Source: Planococcus lenghuensis
GTDB lineage: Bacteria > Bacillota > Bacilli > Bacillales_A > Planococcaceae
NCBI RefSeq assembly: GCF_001999905.1
Contig: NZ_CP019640.1
Span: 1,964,001 to 2,028,000 of the forward strand
Direction of reading: 5' to 3'
DNA length: 64,000 nucleotides
In this document: positions 1 through 8,965 of the stretch, piece by piece
Layout of the letters: each line of letters begins with the position of its first letter
Numbering within the stretch: the first letter of the stretch is position 1
The notes under the pieces: model-generated
What the model was told of the DNA's origin: nothing
Databases searched by the model: none
What the model saw: the letters and a program-made list of their open reading frames with translations, nothing else
Translations under genes and position numbers: made by a program

Positions 1-244
1 CAGCCTCTTTTGTGGGACGGGAGACAATGTTGGTGGAGCCGTAACCGAATGACAACAGTTCTGCATCTTCTTCCGGTTTCAGTTTTCTCGGCGTTAAGCC
101 CGCTTCATACAAAATGGTCCAGAAGCGATTGTTCGGCCCTGCATAATGATGGCCTGTTTCTGAAGACCGGATACTGGGGTTAAAGCCCACAAATAAAATC
201 TTCAAGCCCTTCTTAATATGATCCTGTACTGGTGTTAATTCCAT
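1..244 (-). CDS. mug: G/U mismatch-specific DNA glycosylase (Mug/TDG family), 3' part missing
   Basis: Only the first 81 codons lie in the window; the gene runs off the left edge. The N-terminus begins MELTPVQDHIKKGLKILFVG and continues with FNPSIRSSETGHHYAGPNNRFW, matching the uracil-DNA-glycosylase-fold Mug family: the GxNPS segment forms the active-site loop and the Y-A-G-P-N-N-R-F-W stretch follows it. The enzyme removes U or T mispaired with G as a first step of base excision repair. The start is the CAT at 242-244 on the reverse strand, preceded by a GGAGG-like site (AAGGAGGCTGACGTA). It is transcribed away from the lipoprotein gene at 481, so 245-480 holds the promoters of both. Identity is quite sure from motifs; the C-terminal half cannot be checked. 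Confidence 0.85.
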   Translation of the reverse strand, partial: MELTPVQDHIKKGLKILFVGFNPSIRSSETGHHYAGPNNRFWTILYEAGLTPRKLKPEEDAELLSFGYGSTNIVSRPTKEA

Positions 245-480
245 TACGTCAGCCTCCTTGGTTTTCACATGTAAAATTTGCACTTCTTTTCGGATATACA
301 TTCTTTCATCGATGACGTCTCTTTCCAAAAATGACCATTGGGAGTATACTTACCATTAATAGTTAGAATATTATAACATTACATTTCCTCTGCAAGAATA
401 TATGAACGGATTCATCGAATGTTTCCAGTCCTTCCTATTCCCTCCCACTCGGGCAAACAAACGAAAGTTGAGGTGTTCGC

Positions 481-1065
481 ATGAAGAGGCTTCTGTTTTC
501 CTCAGTAGTCCTGGCATTGGGACTGATTGGCTGTACGCCTGAACCCCTTATTGACGATGAGACCAGTCAAATACCACCGGTATATTCGGAACCGTTCAGT
601 CCTGATATGGAGGTCGTCGAAGTATACACGGATGCAATGCAGCGAAATGGTCAGTTCCCCGCTGAAGTAATCGTAGAGATGGGAAATTACGATAAAAATG
701 AACTTTCGAGAGGGGAGCTGGTTTATCTTGTCATCCCTGAAGGACAAGAAGATCGCTACAGCAACGGAAATGATGGCGGTATGATTGTGCGGATCATTGC
801 TATGCCGGGGGAAGAAATAGCCGTAGATGATGGCCGGGTAATCATTAATGGAGCTGAGCTTGACGCTTTCTACGGCCATGAATACTACTGGGCGGGCGGC
901 AGTGAAGCTGAAAAAGTGACCGAATCTGCACTGCCTGAATTTCAAGTACCAGACGGGCATTACGCCTTATCAGGCGATAACTGGTGGAGAAGCCCGGTTA
1001 ATCTTTCGACTTCTGCAATTCCTGCAGAATTCATCGAAGGAAAGGTGATTGGCCAACCGGAATGA
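481..1065 (+). CDS. Signal-peptidase-I-like (S26 fold) lipoprotein lacking the catalytic dyad
   Basis: A 194-aa protein with a lipoprotein signal: MKRLLFSSVVLALGLIGC, cleavage and lipidation expected at Cys18. The mature part keeps the outline of S26 signal peptidases: RGELVYLVIPE (box C-like), RIIAMPGEEI (box D-like) and GHYALSGDNWWRSP (box E-like). In active type I signal peptidases the box D motif is K-R-x-I-G-x-P-G-D; here the position of the general-base Lys is Val (IVRIIAMPG), and no S-M-x-P serine box is seen in the N-terminal part. It is therefore probably a non-catalytic, membrane-tethered relative of unknown role. The ATG follows GAGGTGTTCGC. It is followed by a small membrane protein gene on the same strand and then a terminator. 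Confidence 0.75.
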   Translation: MKRLLFSSVVLALGLIGCTPEPLIDDETSQIPPVYSEPFSPDMEVVEVYTDAMQRNGQFPAEVIVEMGNYDKNELSRGELVYLVIPEGQEDRYSNGNDGGMIVRIIAMPGEEIAVDDGRVIINGAELDAFYGHEYYWAGGSEAEKVTESALPEFQVPDGHYALSGDNWWRSPVNLSTSAIPAEFIEGKVIGQPE

Positions 1066-1158
1066 CCATCTTTATTGCTTAAACGCCGGACTGAGGATAT
1101 AGAATCTCGGGTAAACAATCACTGAGGAACGACGCAAATCAGAAAGAGGTGTTTTCCC

Positions 1159-1329
1159 TTGTACTTGTACGATGTCATTATTACATTTATTTTATCCATC
1201 GTCATTTTCCTGCTGATCGGGTTCGGCGCGAGTCTCTTACTCAAACTGACAAGCCGAAAACATATGATGGGCATGACATTTGTCGCTGTTATTTTCGCGC
1301 TTTTAGTAGCGTTTATTTTTACGATTTGA
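1159..1329 (+). CDS. Small two-helix membrane protein (56 aa)
   Basis: A TTG-initiated reading frame, 7 nt after a good AGAGGTG ribosome binding site, encodes 56 residues. Two hydrophobic stretches (about residues 5-27, VIITFILSIVIFLLIGFGAS, and 38-56, GMTFVAVIFALLVAFIFTI) are separated by a short basic turn with S-R-K-H, as in a hairpin membrane protein. A strong terminator begins 10 nt after the stop. Function unknown. The overlapping frame beginning a few bases earlier contains no plausible protein; the hydrophobic periodicity, the RBS and the terminator support this frame. Confidence 0.6.
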   Translation: MYLYDVIITFILSIVIFLLIGFGASLLLKLTSRKHMMGMTFVAVIFALLVAFIFTI

Positions 1330-1338
1330 CTAGCGACT

Positions 1339-1380
1339 AGAAGCGCTGTTCCAGCAATCGGAACAGCGCTTCTATTTTTT
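1339..1380 (+). terminator. Rho-independent terminator
   Basis: Perfect 14-bp inverted repeat (AGAAGCGCTGTTCC at 1339-1352 with its complement at 1360-1373), 7-nt loop, then ATTTTTT. It ends the lipoprotein/small membrane protein unit and overlaps the stop codon of the convergent CPCC gene. Confidence 0.9.
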
Positions 1381-1683
1381 ATTTGTATAATGGATTACCA
1401 TTACCCGGCAATTCTGTGTCCCGGCAGGCTGCCATTCCGGATCTTTCACATCAAACGCATTGGGCAGTCTTACATATCCGACCCATTCTGCATGAGATGC
1501 ACCGAACATGAAGAAATTCTTTTGTGCCTGGCGCAACGAAACGCTGTTTGCGCCTTCTTCACTAGCCGGATCCCGGAATTGAGTCCCATCATCTTCCCAA
1601 AAACAGATCTTACAGATATCAAATGTATCGGTCGGTTCTTCGTGCAGCGTTTTATAACCGCAGCATGGACAAGTATATTTCAT
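1372..1683 (-). CDS. Cysteine-rich CPCC family protein
   Basis: 103 aa beginning MKYTCPCCGYKTL. The CPCC motif, a second C-x-x-C pair (DICKICFWEDDG) and the tail with SLRQAQKNFFMFGAS are characteristic of the CPCC domain family, a small zinc-ribbon-like protein of unknown function common in Firmicutes. The ATG at 1683 is preferred over an in-frame GTG nine bases upstream because the AGAAAGGA site would be only 3 nt from the GTG. Convergent with the upstream small membrane protein gene. Confidence 0.8.
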   Translation of the reverse strand: MKYTCPCCGYKTLHEEPTDTFDICKICFWEDDGTQFRDPASEEGANSVSLRQAQKNFFMFGASHAEWVGYVRLPNAFDVKDPEWQPAGTQNCRVMVIHYTNKK

Positions 1684-1981
1684 ATAAATCACCAGTCCTT
1701 TCTGGAATTCACTGTTCCATCTGGTACAGTTATTTTACGAGCGTCTTCATCTTCACAGCTAAGATATGAATTGTTTGTTTGCAGTATACATCAGTACAAG
1801 AAAAACTCTTGGCTTTCCGACCTGCAGTTATAAACGGCCAATAGCAGACAGCTGAAAAATTCAGCATAACAAGCTTGCCTTGTGCTGTCCAACGCTTTAG
1901 CAGTGCCGGCAAGAATGGGGGTTTTTAAATTTTGCTTTAAGGGAATCAAGTTAGAAGTAGCAGAAGGAGGAAGTAAATGGA

Positions 1982-2800
1982 ATGCTGGATCAATCGATTG
2001 AGTCAAAACCCCGGTTAAAAATTTTTATGGATTATGAAAACCTTGCAAGCACATTTCCTGAACACACCGGCAAGGAAGTACGGTATGTGAATTTTTTCGA
2101 GCGCTTACGGAATGAATTAAGCAGCCAATTCACCATCGTTTCAATAAAAGGCTATGCCAATTTCGACAGCCCCTTTTTCCAATCACAGCGGGAACAGGGC
2201 TGGCTCACATCGTGCGGGGTTGAACCGCTTCATTGCTCTGTCGGGGCAAAAAGCACAACGGATGTGAAAATCACCATCGACGTCATGAAAGAGCTCGCCC
2301 GCCCGACGGCTGATGTCCTTGGAATCATCAGCAACGACCGGGATTTCGCCCCTCTTCTGCAGGAGATCCGAAATGCAGGCAAACAGGCACTGCTGATCTG
2401 CACAAGCGGCGGAACCAATGAGGCGTTACCAAAATACGCCGATGCGACGCTTGACTTGGAAAAACTGTTCGGCAATAAAGAAGCGTCATTCTCCCAGCAA
2501 GTATTGGAAGAAGCGGAAACCATTTCCTATACAATAGAAGAAGCAAATGAAACGGAAGAAATGCTGCTGTTTCTGCAGGGCAGCTCGCTATACAAAAAAG
2601 CGAAAATCCAAAACATCCGAATCGGACTGAAAGGATTCGCCGTCTTCTGCCAGAACAGCGGGAAATGGAAATTCTCCCGGGTGATTCACCTCGTGAAAGT
2701 GGCTCATCGGCGCGGCTTGCTGCAGCTCGTCCCGTCGGATTCCGATGACGATCTGTTCTTCGCGAATTTAAAAGATGCACGGCCTACTATTGCGAATTAA
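1982..2800 (+). CDS. NYN (PIN-like) domain protein with C-terminal winged-helix-like region
   Basis: 272 aa. Residues about 11-150 form a NYN domain: KIFMDYENL carries the first conserved acidic residue, TDVKITIDVM the middle Asp pair, and ISNDRDFAPLL the S-N-D-x-D-F motif, so the acidic metal-binding set of a PIN-like ribonuclease is intact. The C-terminal about 90 residues (YKKAKIQNIRIGLKGFAVF ... KWKFSRVIHLVKVAHRRGL) are basic and may form a LOTUS/OST-HTH-like winged helix, as in other bacterial LabA/DUF88 proteins; that part is inference. The ATG has GGAGG 11 nt upstream. Probably an RNA-processing or RNA-binding enzyme; no operon partners. Confidence 0.8.
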   Translation: MLDQSIESKPRLKIFMDYENLASTFPEHTGKEVRYVNFFERLRNELSSQFTIVSIKGYANFDSPFFQSQREQGWLTSCGVEPLHCSVGAKSTTDVKITIDVMKELARPTADVLGIISNDRDFAPLLQEIRNAGKQALLICTSGGTNEALPKYADATLDLEKLFGNKEASFSQQVLEEAETISYTIEEANETEEMLLFLQGSSLYKKAKIQNIRIGLKGFAVFCQNSGKWKFSRVIHLVKVAHRRGLLQLVPSDSDDDLFFANLKDARPTIAN

Positions 2801-2877
2801 ATCCGTTGATAAATAAATATAGCCTAAAAGCAGGTGGACTTGTTTCTTTATCGGAACAAAGTTGGAACAAAAACTTA

Positions 2878-2954
2878 AAATCCCTTAAACACAGATTAAG
2901 TGAGACTTTTTACAGGCCTCCTCAATGTTTAAGGGATTTAACTTTTTTTATTTT
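2878..2954 (+). terminator. Long-loop terminator-like inverted repeat
   Basis: AAATCCCTTAAAC (2878-2890) is perfectly complementary to GTTTAAGGGATTT (2927-2939), with a 36-nt loop, followed by AACTTTTTTTATTTT. It lies between the NYN gene and the convergent AbgT gene. It works as a terminator for the NYN gene, though the loop is unusually long. Confidence 0.5.
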
Positions 2955-3022
2955 GCCTGCTTCGAAAGTTTATGGCTACTGTGTTTCTGATAATCAGGAA
3001 ATCCAATTTCCAATCTTTTCAT

Positions 3023-4570
3023 TTACTCTCCTAGTTGAATATAACCTCCTGGTCCAAGCGGTAATCCTAACATATACCAAACAGCGAATAAGAGAATCCA
3101 TGTCACTGCGAAAGCGATGGAATAAGGAAGCAAAGCGGACATGAACGTACCAATTCCCATTTTCTTATCGTACTTTTTCGCAAAAGTTAAGGCAATGGCA
3201 AAATAAGCGAGCATTGGCGTAATGGGATTGGTAATGGAATCCCCGATCCGGTATGCCAATTGTGTAAATGCCGGGCTATAACCCAAAATCATGAACATCG
3301 GAACGAACACAGGCGCTAAAATCGCCCATTTTGCAGAAGCGCTGGCGACCATCAAATTGATTAGCGCTGCCACAATGATAAAGCCGATTAAGAGCGGTAG
3401 ACCAGTTAAACCAATTCCTTGCAATAAGTCTGCACCGGCAATGGCAGTAATCGGTCCAAGGTTACTCCAGTTAAAGAATGCGATCATCTGGGCGGCTACG
3501 AAGGCAATGACGATATATGTACCCATCGTTGACATGGATTTTGATAAATGATCAGCAACATCTTTAGTAGAGGTAAGTTCTTTCGTGACAAACCCGTAAA
3601 CTAAAGCCGGCACCAAGAAGAAAATCATCATTAATGGGACTAAAGCAGTCATGAATGGTGAAACTGTCAGTGAACCAGTTTCCGGGTCACGCAGCAATGC
3701 ATCTTCCGGAAGTGTTAACAACAACACAATCGCTGTCAATACTGCCAGCGAAATACCTGCCCACAGCAATCCCTTCTTCTCAAGCTTGGTCGCAGGGTCC
3801 ATCTGCTCCACTTCACCGTCGTATGCGCCCAGTCGCGGTTCAACAATTTTGGTGGTTACGAGAACAGCCACCGGCACAAGGACGATACATGAAATCGCCA
3901 AGAAGTAATAATTCATTGCCGGATTTGCGACATAGTCCGGTTCAATAATATTCGCTCCGATTTGTGTAAAGCCTGCAATAAGTGGGTCAAGCATACTTAG
4001 AATCAAGTTAGCACTGAAACCACCAGCAACGGAAGCATAAGCTGCGGCCAATCCGGCAATCGGATGTCTGCCCAAAGCAACGAAAATCATCGCAACTATC
4101 GGAGGCAACACGACCATTGCGGCATCTGCCGCGGCATTCCCCAACATTGCTACGAGTACAATGGTCGGAAGGATCAATTTTTTTGGCGCTGCCAAAATGG
4201 TCGCCTTCATAAATGAAGTGATCAATCCTGTAGATTCAGCTACCCCTACACCCAACATGACAACAAGTACAAGACCGAGTGGCGGGAAACTGGTAAAGTT
4301 CGTGACCAAATTCGTTAAAATCATTACGAGTCCGGCACCATTCAATAGATTGACCACTTCAATCGTTTCACCGGTTCCCGGATTTACAGCAGATGTTCCT
4401 AACGCTCCAAATACGGCAGAGGCTACTAAAATGAGGCCAGCGATAATCACGAATAAGAAGACTGGGTCTGGAAGTTTATTGCCGTATTTCTCAATGAAGT
4501 CCAAAAACTTATCAAAAAATCCTTTTTTCTTCGGTTTCACTTTTAAGGGTATTTCTGTTGTTGTACTCAT
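3023..4570 (-). CDS. AbgT family transporter (p-aminobenzoyl-glutamate type)
   Basis: 515 aa, polytopic membrane protein with about 10-12 hydrophobic segments. The N-terminus has a basic cytoplasmic stretch (KPKKKGFFDKFLDFIEKYGNKLPDP) followed by PVFLFVIIAGLI, and the family features LTNLVTNFTSFPPLGLVLVVMLGVGVAE, LGNAAADAAMVVLPPI and SITNPITPMLAYFAIAL match AbgT transporters. These are proton-coupled carriers; some import p-aminobenzoyl-glutamate, others export sulfonamides. The ATG at 4570 has AGGGGGAACGAG just upstream and gives the usual family N-terminus; an in-frame upstream Met adds 27 hydrophilic residues without support. Monocistronic. Confidence 0.88.
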   Translation of the reverse strand: MSTTTEIPLKVKPKKKGFFDKFLDFIEKYGNKLPDPVFLFVIIAGLILVASAVFGALGTSAVNPGTGETIEVVNLLNGAGLVMILTNLVTNFTSFPPLGLVLVVMLGVGVAESTGLITSFMKATILAAPKKLILPTIVLVAMLGNAAADAAMVVLPPIVAMIFVALGRHPIAGLAAAYASVAGGFSANLILSMLDPLIAGFTQIGANIIEPDYVANPAMNYYFLAISCIVLVPVAVLVTTKIVEPRLGAYDGEVEQMDPATKLEKKGLLWAGISLAVLTAIVLLLTLPEDALLRDPETGSLTVSPFMTALVPLMMIFFLVPALVYGFVTKELTSTKDVADHLSKSMSTMGTYIVIAFVAAQMIAFFNWSNLGPITAIAGADLLQGIGLTGLPLLIGFIIVAALINLMVASASAKWAILAPVFVPMFMILGYSPAFTQLAYRIGDSITNPITPMLAYFAIALTFAKKYDKKMGIGTFMSALLPYSIAFAVTWILLFAVWYMLGLPLGPGGYIQLGE

Positions 4571-4919
4571 CTCGTTCCCCCTATGAATAATTTTGCCTGA
4601 CTTCTTATCTCTCTGATTAAACGAATCTCTGGTCTTCTCCTGTTTTTCCACCCTCCCAATTTTTCGTAATTTTCTTTTTATTAATTATATACATGGCTCC
4701 CGCTGTATACAATCCCAGTTTTTAAATTTTTCTGAATAAATTAAATCAAAAAAACATCAGCAGCATACTCAATACTTCTAACGAAGGCAGCGATATTTGC
4801 TTTCTTACCAAAAAGCCCTCCGAACATTGTGTAAGTTCCCTAACCATTAAATTGGCAATTTTAGAAAGTTCGATAATCATGTTAAGATACTGTTAACTGA
4901 CTTTTCAGGAGGGATTCAC
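4571..4919. other. Divergent intergenic region (AbgT / pepF)
   Basis: A-T rich spacer between two divergent genes. On the plus strand TTGGCA (4852-4857), 16 nt, TAATCA is a possible sigma-A promoter for pepF. No hairpin, repeat or small gene was recognised. Confidence 0.4.
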
Positions 4920-6731
4920 GTGACCAACACAAAACAACGTCCGCTCCGGAGCGAAGTGCCGGAGGAACAGAAATGGGATTTACGTGCTATTTTTCAGTCG
5001 AGGGACGAATGGGAAAAGGAATTAACCGCGATTCAGGGGGATACGTCAACGGTAACGAAATTCAAAGGCAAACTTGATGAAAATGCGAAAACGCTCCTTG
5101 ATTGCCTGGAAGCTAAAGAACAATTACTGCAGCGGTTGAATCTGGTGACAATGTATGCAAACTTGCGCCAGGCCATGGATAATACAGATGCCACCCGGCA
5201 AAAGGATTCCCAGCGGGCCAGCCAGACGGATGCTTCCGTGAAAGCTTCCCTGGCGTTCGTTGAGGCGGAAACCATTTCACTGCCTGAAGAAACACTGGAT
5301 CGGTTTATGGAAGAAGAAAAAGAACTTCAGTCATTCCGGAAGTATTTGCGAGATTTGCAGGCGCGCAAACCCTATACGCTCACTGAGGAAACAGAAGAAA
5401 CACTTGCAGCGCTCGGTTCCTTATTCAATGCGCCGTATACGATTTATAATCGCGGGAAGCTGTCAGATATGGAGTTCGAACCGTTCGCCGATGAAGAAGG
5501 AAACGAGGTGCCACTGTCTTTCGGCGCCTATGCCAGCAATTTCAGCACATCGCCTTCCAAAACGGTCCGCCGGAATGCGTATAAAGCATTCAACAAAGGA
5601 CTTGAACGGTATAAGCACACGTTTGCGGCTACCTATGCCACGCAAGTAAATCATGAAGTGACGACTGCCCGCCTTCGGGGCTATGACTCAGCGACCGATA
5701 TGCTGCTGCAGGGACAGCGGGTAACAGACGAAATGTATCATAATCAGCTGGATGTCATTCAACAGGAACTGGCTCCGCATATGCGAAAATACGCGGAGCT
5801 GAAGCGCCGGGTACTCGGGCTCGAGACGATGACATTCGCGGATTTGAAAGCGCCGCTTGATCCGGATTTCGAAATCGAGATGGATTTTGAAGAAGCGGCG
5901 GATACGGTAGAAAAGGCGCTGGACATCATGGGAGCAGATTACAGCGACATGATCAAGACCGCCATCGCGGAAGGCTGGGTGGATTATGCGGATAATGTCG
6001 GCAAATCAACCGGAGCTTCCTGTTCAAGTCCGTATGGTGCCCACCCCTACGTCATGATGACGTGGCCCGGGACGATGCGCGGGGCATTTACGCTTGCCCA
6101 TGAACTTGGACACGGTGGCCACTTCTATTTTGCTGAAAAAAATCAGCGCATGACGAACGCCCGGCCGTCCCGATACTTCATTGAAGCGCCGTCAACGATG
6201 AATGAAATGCTGCTCGGCAACTACCTGCTGTCCAATACTGACGACAAACGGAAAAGACGCTGGCTCATTCTGCAATTACTCGGCACGTATTACCATAATT
6301 TCGTCACCCATTTGCTTGAAGGCGAATACCAGCGCCGGATATATGCAACTGCCGAGAAAGGTGAACCACTCACTGCAAGTGTTTTCTCGGAAGTCACCCA
6401 GCAAGTGCTGAAGGACTTCTGGGGAGATGCTGTGGAAATTGATGAAGGGGCAGGACTTGTGTGGATGCATCAGCCGCATTATTATATGGGACTCTACCCG
6501 TATACGTATTCTGCCGGCCTGACCGTCTCCACTATTGCTTCGAAAGCCATTTTCGATGAAGGGCAGCCTGCCGTCGAGCGGTGGCTGGATGTGCTGAAAA
6601 CAGGCGGCACGTTAGATCCGCTCGAACTGATCAAAAAAGCCGGCATTGATATGTCAGAGCCTAAGCCGATCCGCCGGGCTGTAGCGCATGTCGGCTCGCT
6701 GATTGATGAACTCGCGGAAAGTTATGACTGA
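4920..6731 (+). CDS. pepF: Oligoendopeptidase F
   Basis: 603 aa M3-family metallopeptidase of usual length. The zinc site is AHELGHGGHFYF (about residue 391), i.e. HExxH, with the third ligand in the following helix (FIEAPSTMNEMLLGNYLL). N-terminal residues 20-200 form the helical PepF lid region (WDLRAIF ... RNAYKAFNKGLERYKHTFAATYATQVNHEVTTARLRGYDSATDML). It degrades oligopeptides in the cytoplasm. Start is GTG 4920 with AGGAGG eight bases upstream. Monocistronic: divergent gene upstream and a terminator downstream. Confidence 0.95.
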   Translation: MTNTKQRPLRSEVPEEQKWDLRAIFQSRDEWEKELTAIQGDTSTVTKFKGKLDENAKTLLDCLEAKEQLLQRLNLVTMYANLRQAMDNTDATRQKDSQRASQTDASVKASLAFVEAETISLPEETLDRFMEEEKELQSFRKYLRDLQARKPYTLTEETEETLAALGSLFNAPYTIYNRGKLSDMEFEPFADEEGNEVPLSFGAYASNFSTSPSKTVRRNAYKAFNKGLERYKHTFAATYATQVNHEVTTARLRGYDSATDMLLQGQRVTDEMYHNQLDVIQQELAPHMRKYAELKRRVLGLETMTFADLKAPLDPDFEIEMDFEEAADTVEKALDIMGADYSDMIKTAIAEGWVDYADNVGKSTGASCSSPYGAHPYVMMTWPGTMRGAFTLAHELGHGGHFYFAEKNQRMTNARPSRYFIEAPSTMNEMLLGNYLLSNTDDKRKRRWLILQLLGTYYHNFVTHLLEGEYQRRIYATAEKGEPLTASVFSEVTQQVLKDFWGDAVEIDEGAGLVWMHQPHYYMGLYPYTYSAGLTVSTIASKAIFDEGQPAVERWLDVLKTGGTLDPLELIKKAGIDMSEPKPIRRAVAHVGSLIDELAESYD

Positions 6732-6773
6732 ACCTGTTTCAGGAACAGACATGCAAATGTACGCGTTTCCACT

Positions 6774-6804
6774 GCGCCATGAGTCCCGTGCTCATGGCGT
6801 TTTA
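6774..6804 (+). terminator. Rho-independent terminator of pepF
   Basis: CGCCATGAG (6775-6783) pairs with CTCATGGCG (6791-6799), 7-nt loop, then TTTTATC. Confidence 0.75.
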
Positions 6805-6991
6805 TCTAAACAAAGAAGGGAACTACCTTTACATGGGGCATGGACAATGTTACCGGTTTCTAAGCCCCCGTTTTCTGATGCAATGCTGCGGCGGTCTTGA
6901 CCGCAAAAGCTGTTTGTTCTCGCGGGCTCCACCTACTTCCTGTCGGCTTAAGGACTCAACCAGTTGACAGAATTTTTCAGATCCGGGAAGA

Positions 6992-7007
6992 TGTAAACGT
7001 ATTCATA
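6992..7007 (+). promoter_or_regulatory. Catabolite-responsive element (CcpA cre site)
   Basis: TGTAAACGTATTCATA at 6992-7007 fits the relaxed cre consensus TGNAARCGNWWWCAWW at every position. It lies 27 bp before the start codon of the first gene of a sugar-oxidoreductase operon and downstream of a TTGACA hexamer at 6964-6969, a place where bound CcpA would block transcription. No clear -10 box at 17 bp could be assigned. Confidence 0.6.
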
Positions 7008-7033
7008 TTGAATGACATGAAGGAGATGAAAGA

Positions 7034-8194
7034 ATGGATGAATTGAATATAGGCATGGTCGGCTATAAATTCATGGGTAAAGCGCACAGCAATGCCTACC
7101 GCGCCTTGCCAATGTTTTTTCCGGATCGGGTAAAACCGACGATGAAAGTGATCTGCGGACGCAACGAAGAAGGAGTTTCCGTAGCGGCCAAAGACTTTGG
7201 CTGGAAAGAATATACGACGGATTGGAAAACATTATTAAGCAGAGATGACATTGATGTTATCGATATCAATGCGCCGAGCAATGTACATAAGGAAATTGCG
7301 GTTGCTAGTGCAAATGCCGGCAAGCATTTGTATTGTGAAAAGCCGCTCGCCCTTACCCTGCAGGACTCCCGGGATATGCTGGCAGCGGCGGAACAAGCGG
7401 GTATCAAGCACATGATTGGCTTCAATTACCGGTTCACACCGGCCATAATGCTGGCAAAAAAGCTGATCGAAGACGGCCGGCTGGGTGATATCCGTCATTT
7501 CCGGGCCTGGTTCCTGCAGGACTGGCTCACTGATCCCCACTTCCCGCTCGCCTGGCGGCTTCAAAAAGAAATTGCCGGCTCGGGTGCCCATGGCGATTTA
7601 AACGCCCACCTCATTGATCTTGCCCATTTTCTCGTCGGTGATTTGAAAGAAGTAATCGGCATGAGCGAAACATTTATCACTGAACGGCCGCTCCCTGATG
7701 ATACCGGCGGCTTGTCAGGAACGAGCAAAAAGAATGCCGCAACAGGGCCGGTCACGGTCGATGATGCCGCTCTCTTCCTGGCCCGGTTTGAAAACGGCGC
7801 AATCGGCAGTTTTGAAGCGACCCGATTCGCCGCTGGTCACCGGAGCACGAATTCCTTTGAAATTAACGGCAGTAAAGGCAGCGTGATTTTCGATTTTGAA
7901 CGGATGAATGAACTGCAAGTCTACTTGACCGATGACCAGGCCGACGTCCAGGGCTTCCGCAGAGTGATGGCGACCGATCCGGCCCATGCCTATTCGGATG
8001 CATGGTGGCCAGCTGGTCACCCAATCGGCTATGAACATACATTTACGCATGCATTCGTGGAATTGGCGGATGCCATCCGCGAAGACCGTCAGCCTGTTCC
8101 AAACTTCAAGGATGGCGTCAAATGCCAGCAAGTCCTGGAAGCCGTTGAGTTATCGATTGAAGAGCGCCGGTGGGTCCAGATCTCAAGTCTATAG
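7034..8194 (+). CDS. Gfo/Idh/MocA family oxidoreductase
   Basis: 386 aa. N-terminal Rossmann fold (NIGMVGYKFMGKAHSNAYRALP replaces the usual GxGxxG by GYKFMG), the diagnostic EKPLA loop (YCEKPLALTLQDSRDML, about residue 98-113) and a C-terminal alpha/beta domain with GAHGDLNAHLIDLAHFLVG. Such enzymes oxidise or isomerise sugars and polyols with NAD(P). First gene of a three-gene operon with a ThuA-like protein and a second oxidoreductase; GGAG lies 8 nt before the ATG and a cre site lies just upstream, so catabolite repression is likely. The substrate cannot be named from sequence. Confidence 0.88.
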   Translation: MDELNIGMVGYKFMGKAHSNAYRALPMFFPDRVKPTMKVICGRNEEGVSVAAKDFGWKEYTTDWKTLLSRDDIDVIDINAPSNVHKEIAVASANAGKHLYCEKPLALTLQDSRDMLAAAEQAGIKHMIGFNYRFTPAIMLAKKLIEDGRLGDIRHFRAWFLQDWLTDPHFPLAWRLQKEIAGSGAHGDLNAHLIDLAHFLVGDLKEVIGMSETFITERPLPDDTGGLSGTSKKNAATGPVTVDDAALFLARFENGAIGSFEATRFAAGHRSTNSFEINGSKGSVIFDFERMNELQVYLTDDQADVQGFRRVMATDPAHAYSDAWWPAGHPIGYEHTFTHAFVELADAIREDRQPVPNFKDGVKCQQVLEAVELSIEERRWVQISSL

Positions 8195-8230
8195 TCACTG
8201 GCACAAACACTTGATAGGAGTTGTTGCATC

Positions 8231-8965
8231 ATGAAAAAAACAGCATTAATCGTCCAAGGCGGCTGGGAAGGTCATGAACCTGAACAAGTTGCCGGAATCT
8301 ATAAACAAATACTTGAAGAAGAGAATTTCGAGGTCGAAGTTTCAGACACACTCGAATCCTACGCAGATGCAGAAAAATTGAAATCACTCGATTTGATCGT
8401 TCCGAATTGGACGATGGATGAGATCGACCCGGGCTACGTACGCAACGTTTCAGAAGCGGTCATCAGTGGTGTCGGCTTAGCGGGCAGCCATGGCGGCATG
8501 TGTGATTCTTTTCGGAAAAACGTCGACTGGCAATTCATGACCGGTGGCAATTGGGTTGCGCATCCCGGGAATGACGGTATCGAATATATGGTGAATGTCA
8601 AACATTCATCCAGCCCCATTCTGGAAGGAATGGCTGATTTCAAAGTCGTCAGCGAACAATATTATCTGCACGTGGATCCGGCCGTTGAAGTGCTGGCCAC
8701 TACCCGGTTCCCTGTCGCGGAAGGCCCGCATGCATTCAACCGGGCGGTGGATATGCCCGTTGTATGGACGAAACGCTGGGGAGCCGGCCGGGTGTTTTAT
8801 AATTCCCTTGGCCATGTCGCAGACATTGTCGCTATGCCGGAAGTATCTTTTATCATGCGGAGAGGATTCCGGTGGGCAGCTGAAGGCAAAGCATTGTATG
8901 CCGGCATGGCTGATAAGAGCGGAGCAAAAGCAGGGGTTTATACCGGAATGGGTGACAGCCAATGA
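8231..8965 (+). CDS. ThuA-like domain protein (trehalose utilisation family)
   Basis: 244 aa with the ThuA (class I amidotransferase-like) fold: KKTALIVQGGWEGHEPEQVA at the N-terminus, a central GLAGSHGGMCDSFR segment, PILEGM(ADF) and the C-terminal WTKRWGAGRVFYNSLGH strand. ThuA-like proteins occur with sugar oxidoreductases in catabolic operons, as here between two Gfo/Idh/MocA enzymes. RBS AGGAG; the stop overlaps the ATG of the next gene (ATGA), so the two are translationally coupled. Reaction unknown. Confidence 0.85.
   Translation: MKKTALIVQGGWEGHEPEQVAGIYKQILEEENFEVEVSDTLESYADAEKLKSLDLIVPNWTMDEIDPGYVRNVSEAVISGVGLAGSHGGMCDSFRKNVDWQFMTGGNWVAHPGNDGIEYMVNVKHSSSPILEGMADFKVVSEQYYLHVDPAVEVLATTRFPVAEGPHAFNRAVDMPVVWTKRWGAGRVFYNSLGHVADIVAMPEVSFIMRRGFRWAAEGKALYAGMADKSGAKAGVYTGMGDSQ

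Noticed and set aside
6779-6967. 62-residue frame after pepF
   Set aside because: Starts in the terminator stem without a ribosome site and has no recognisable feature.
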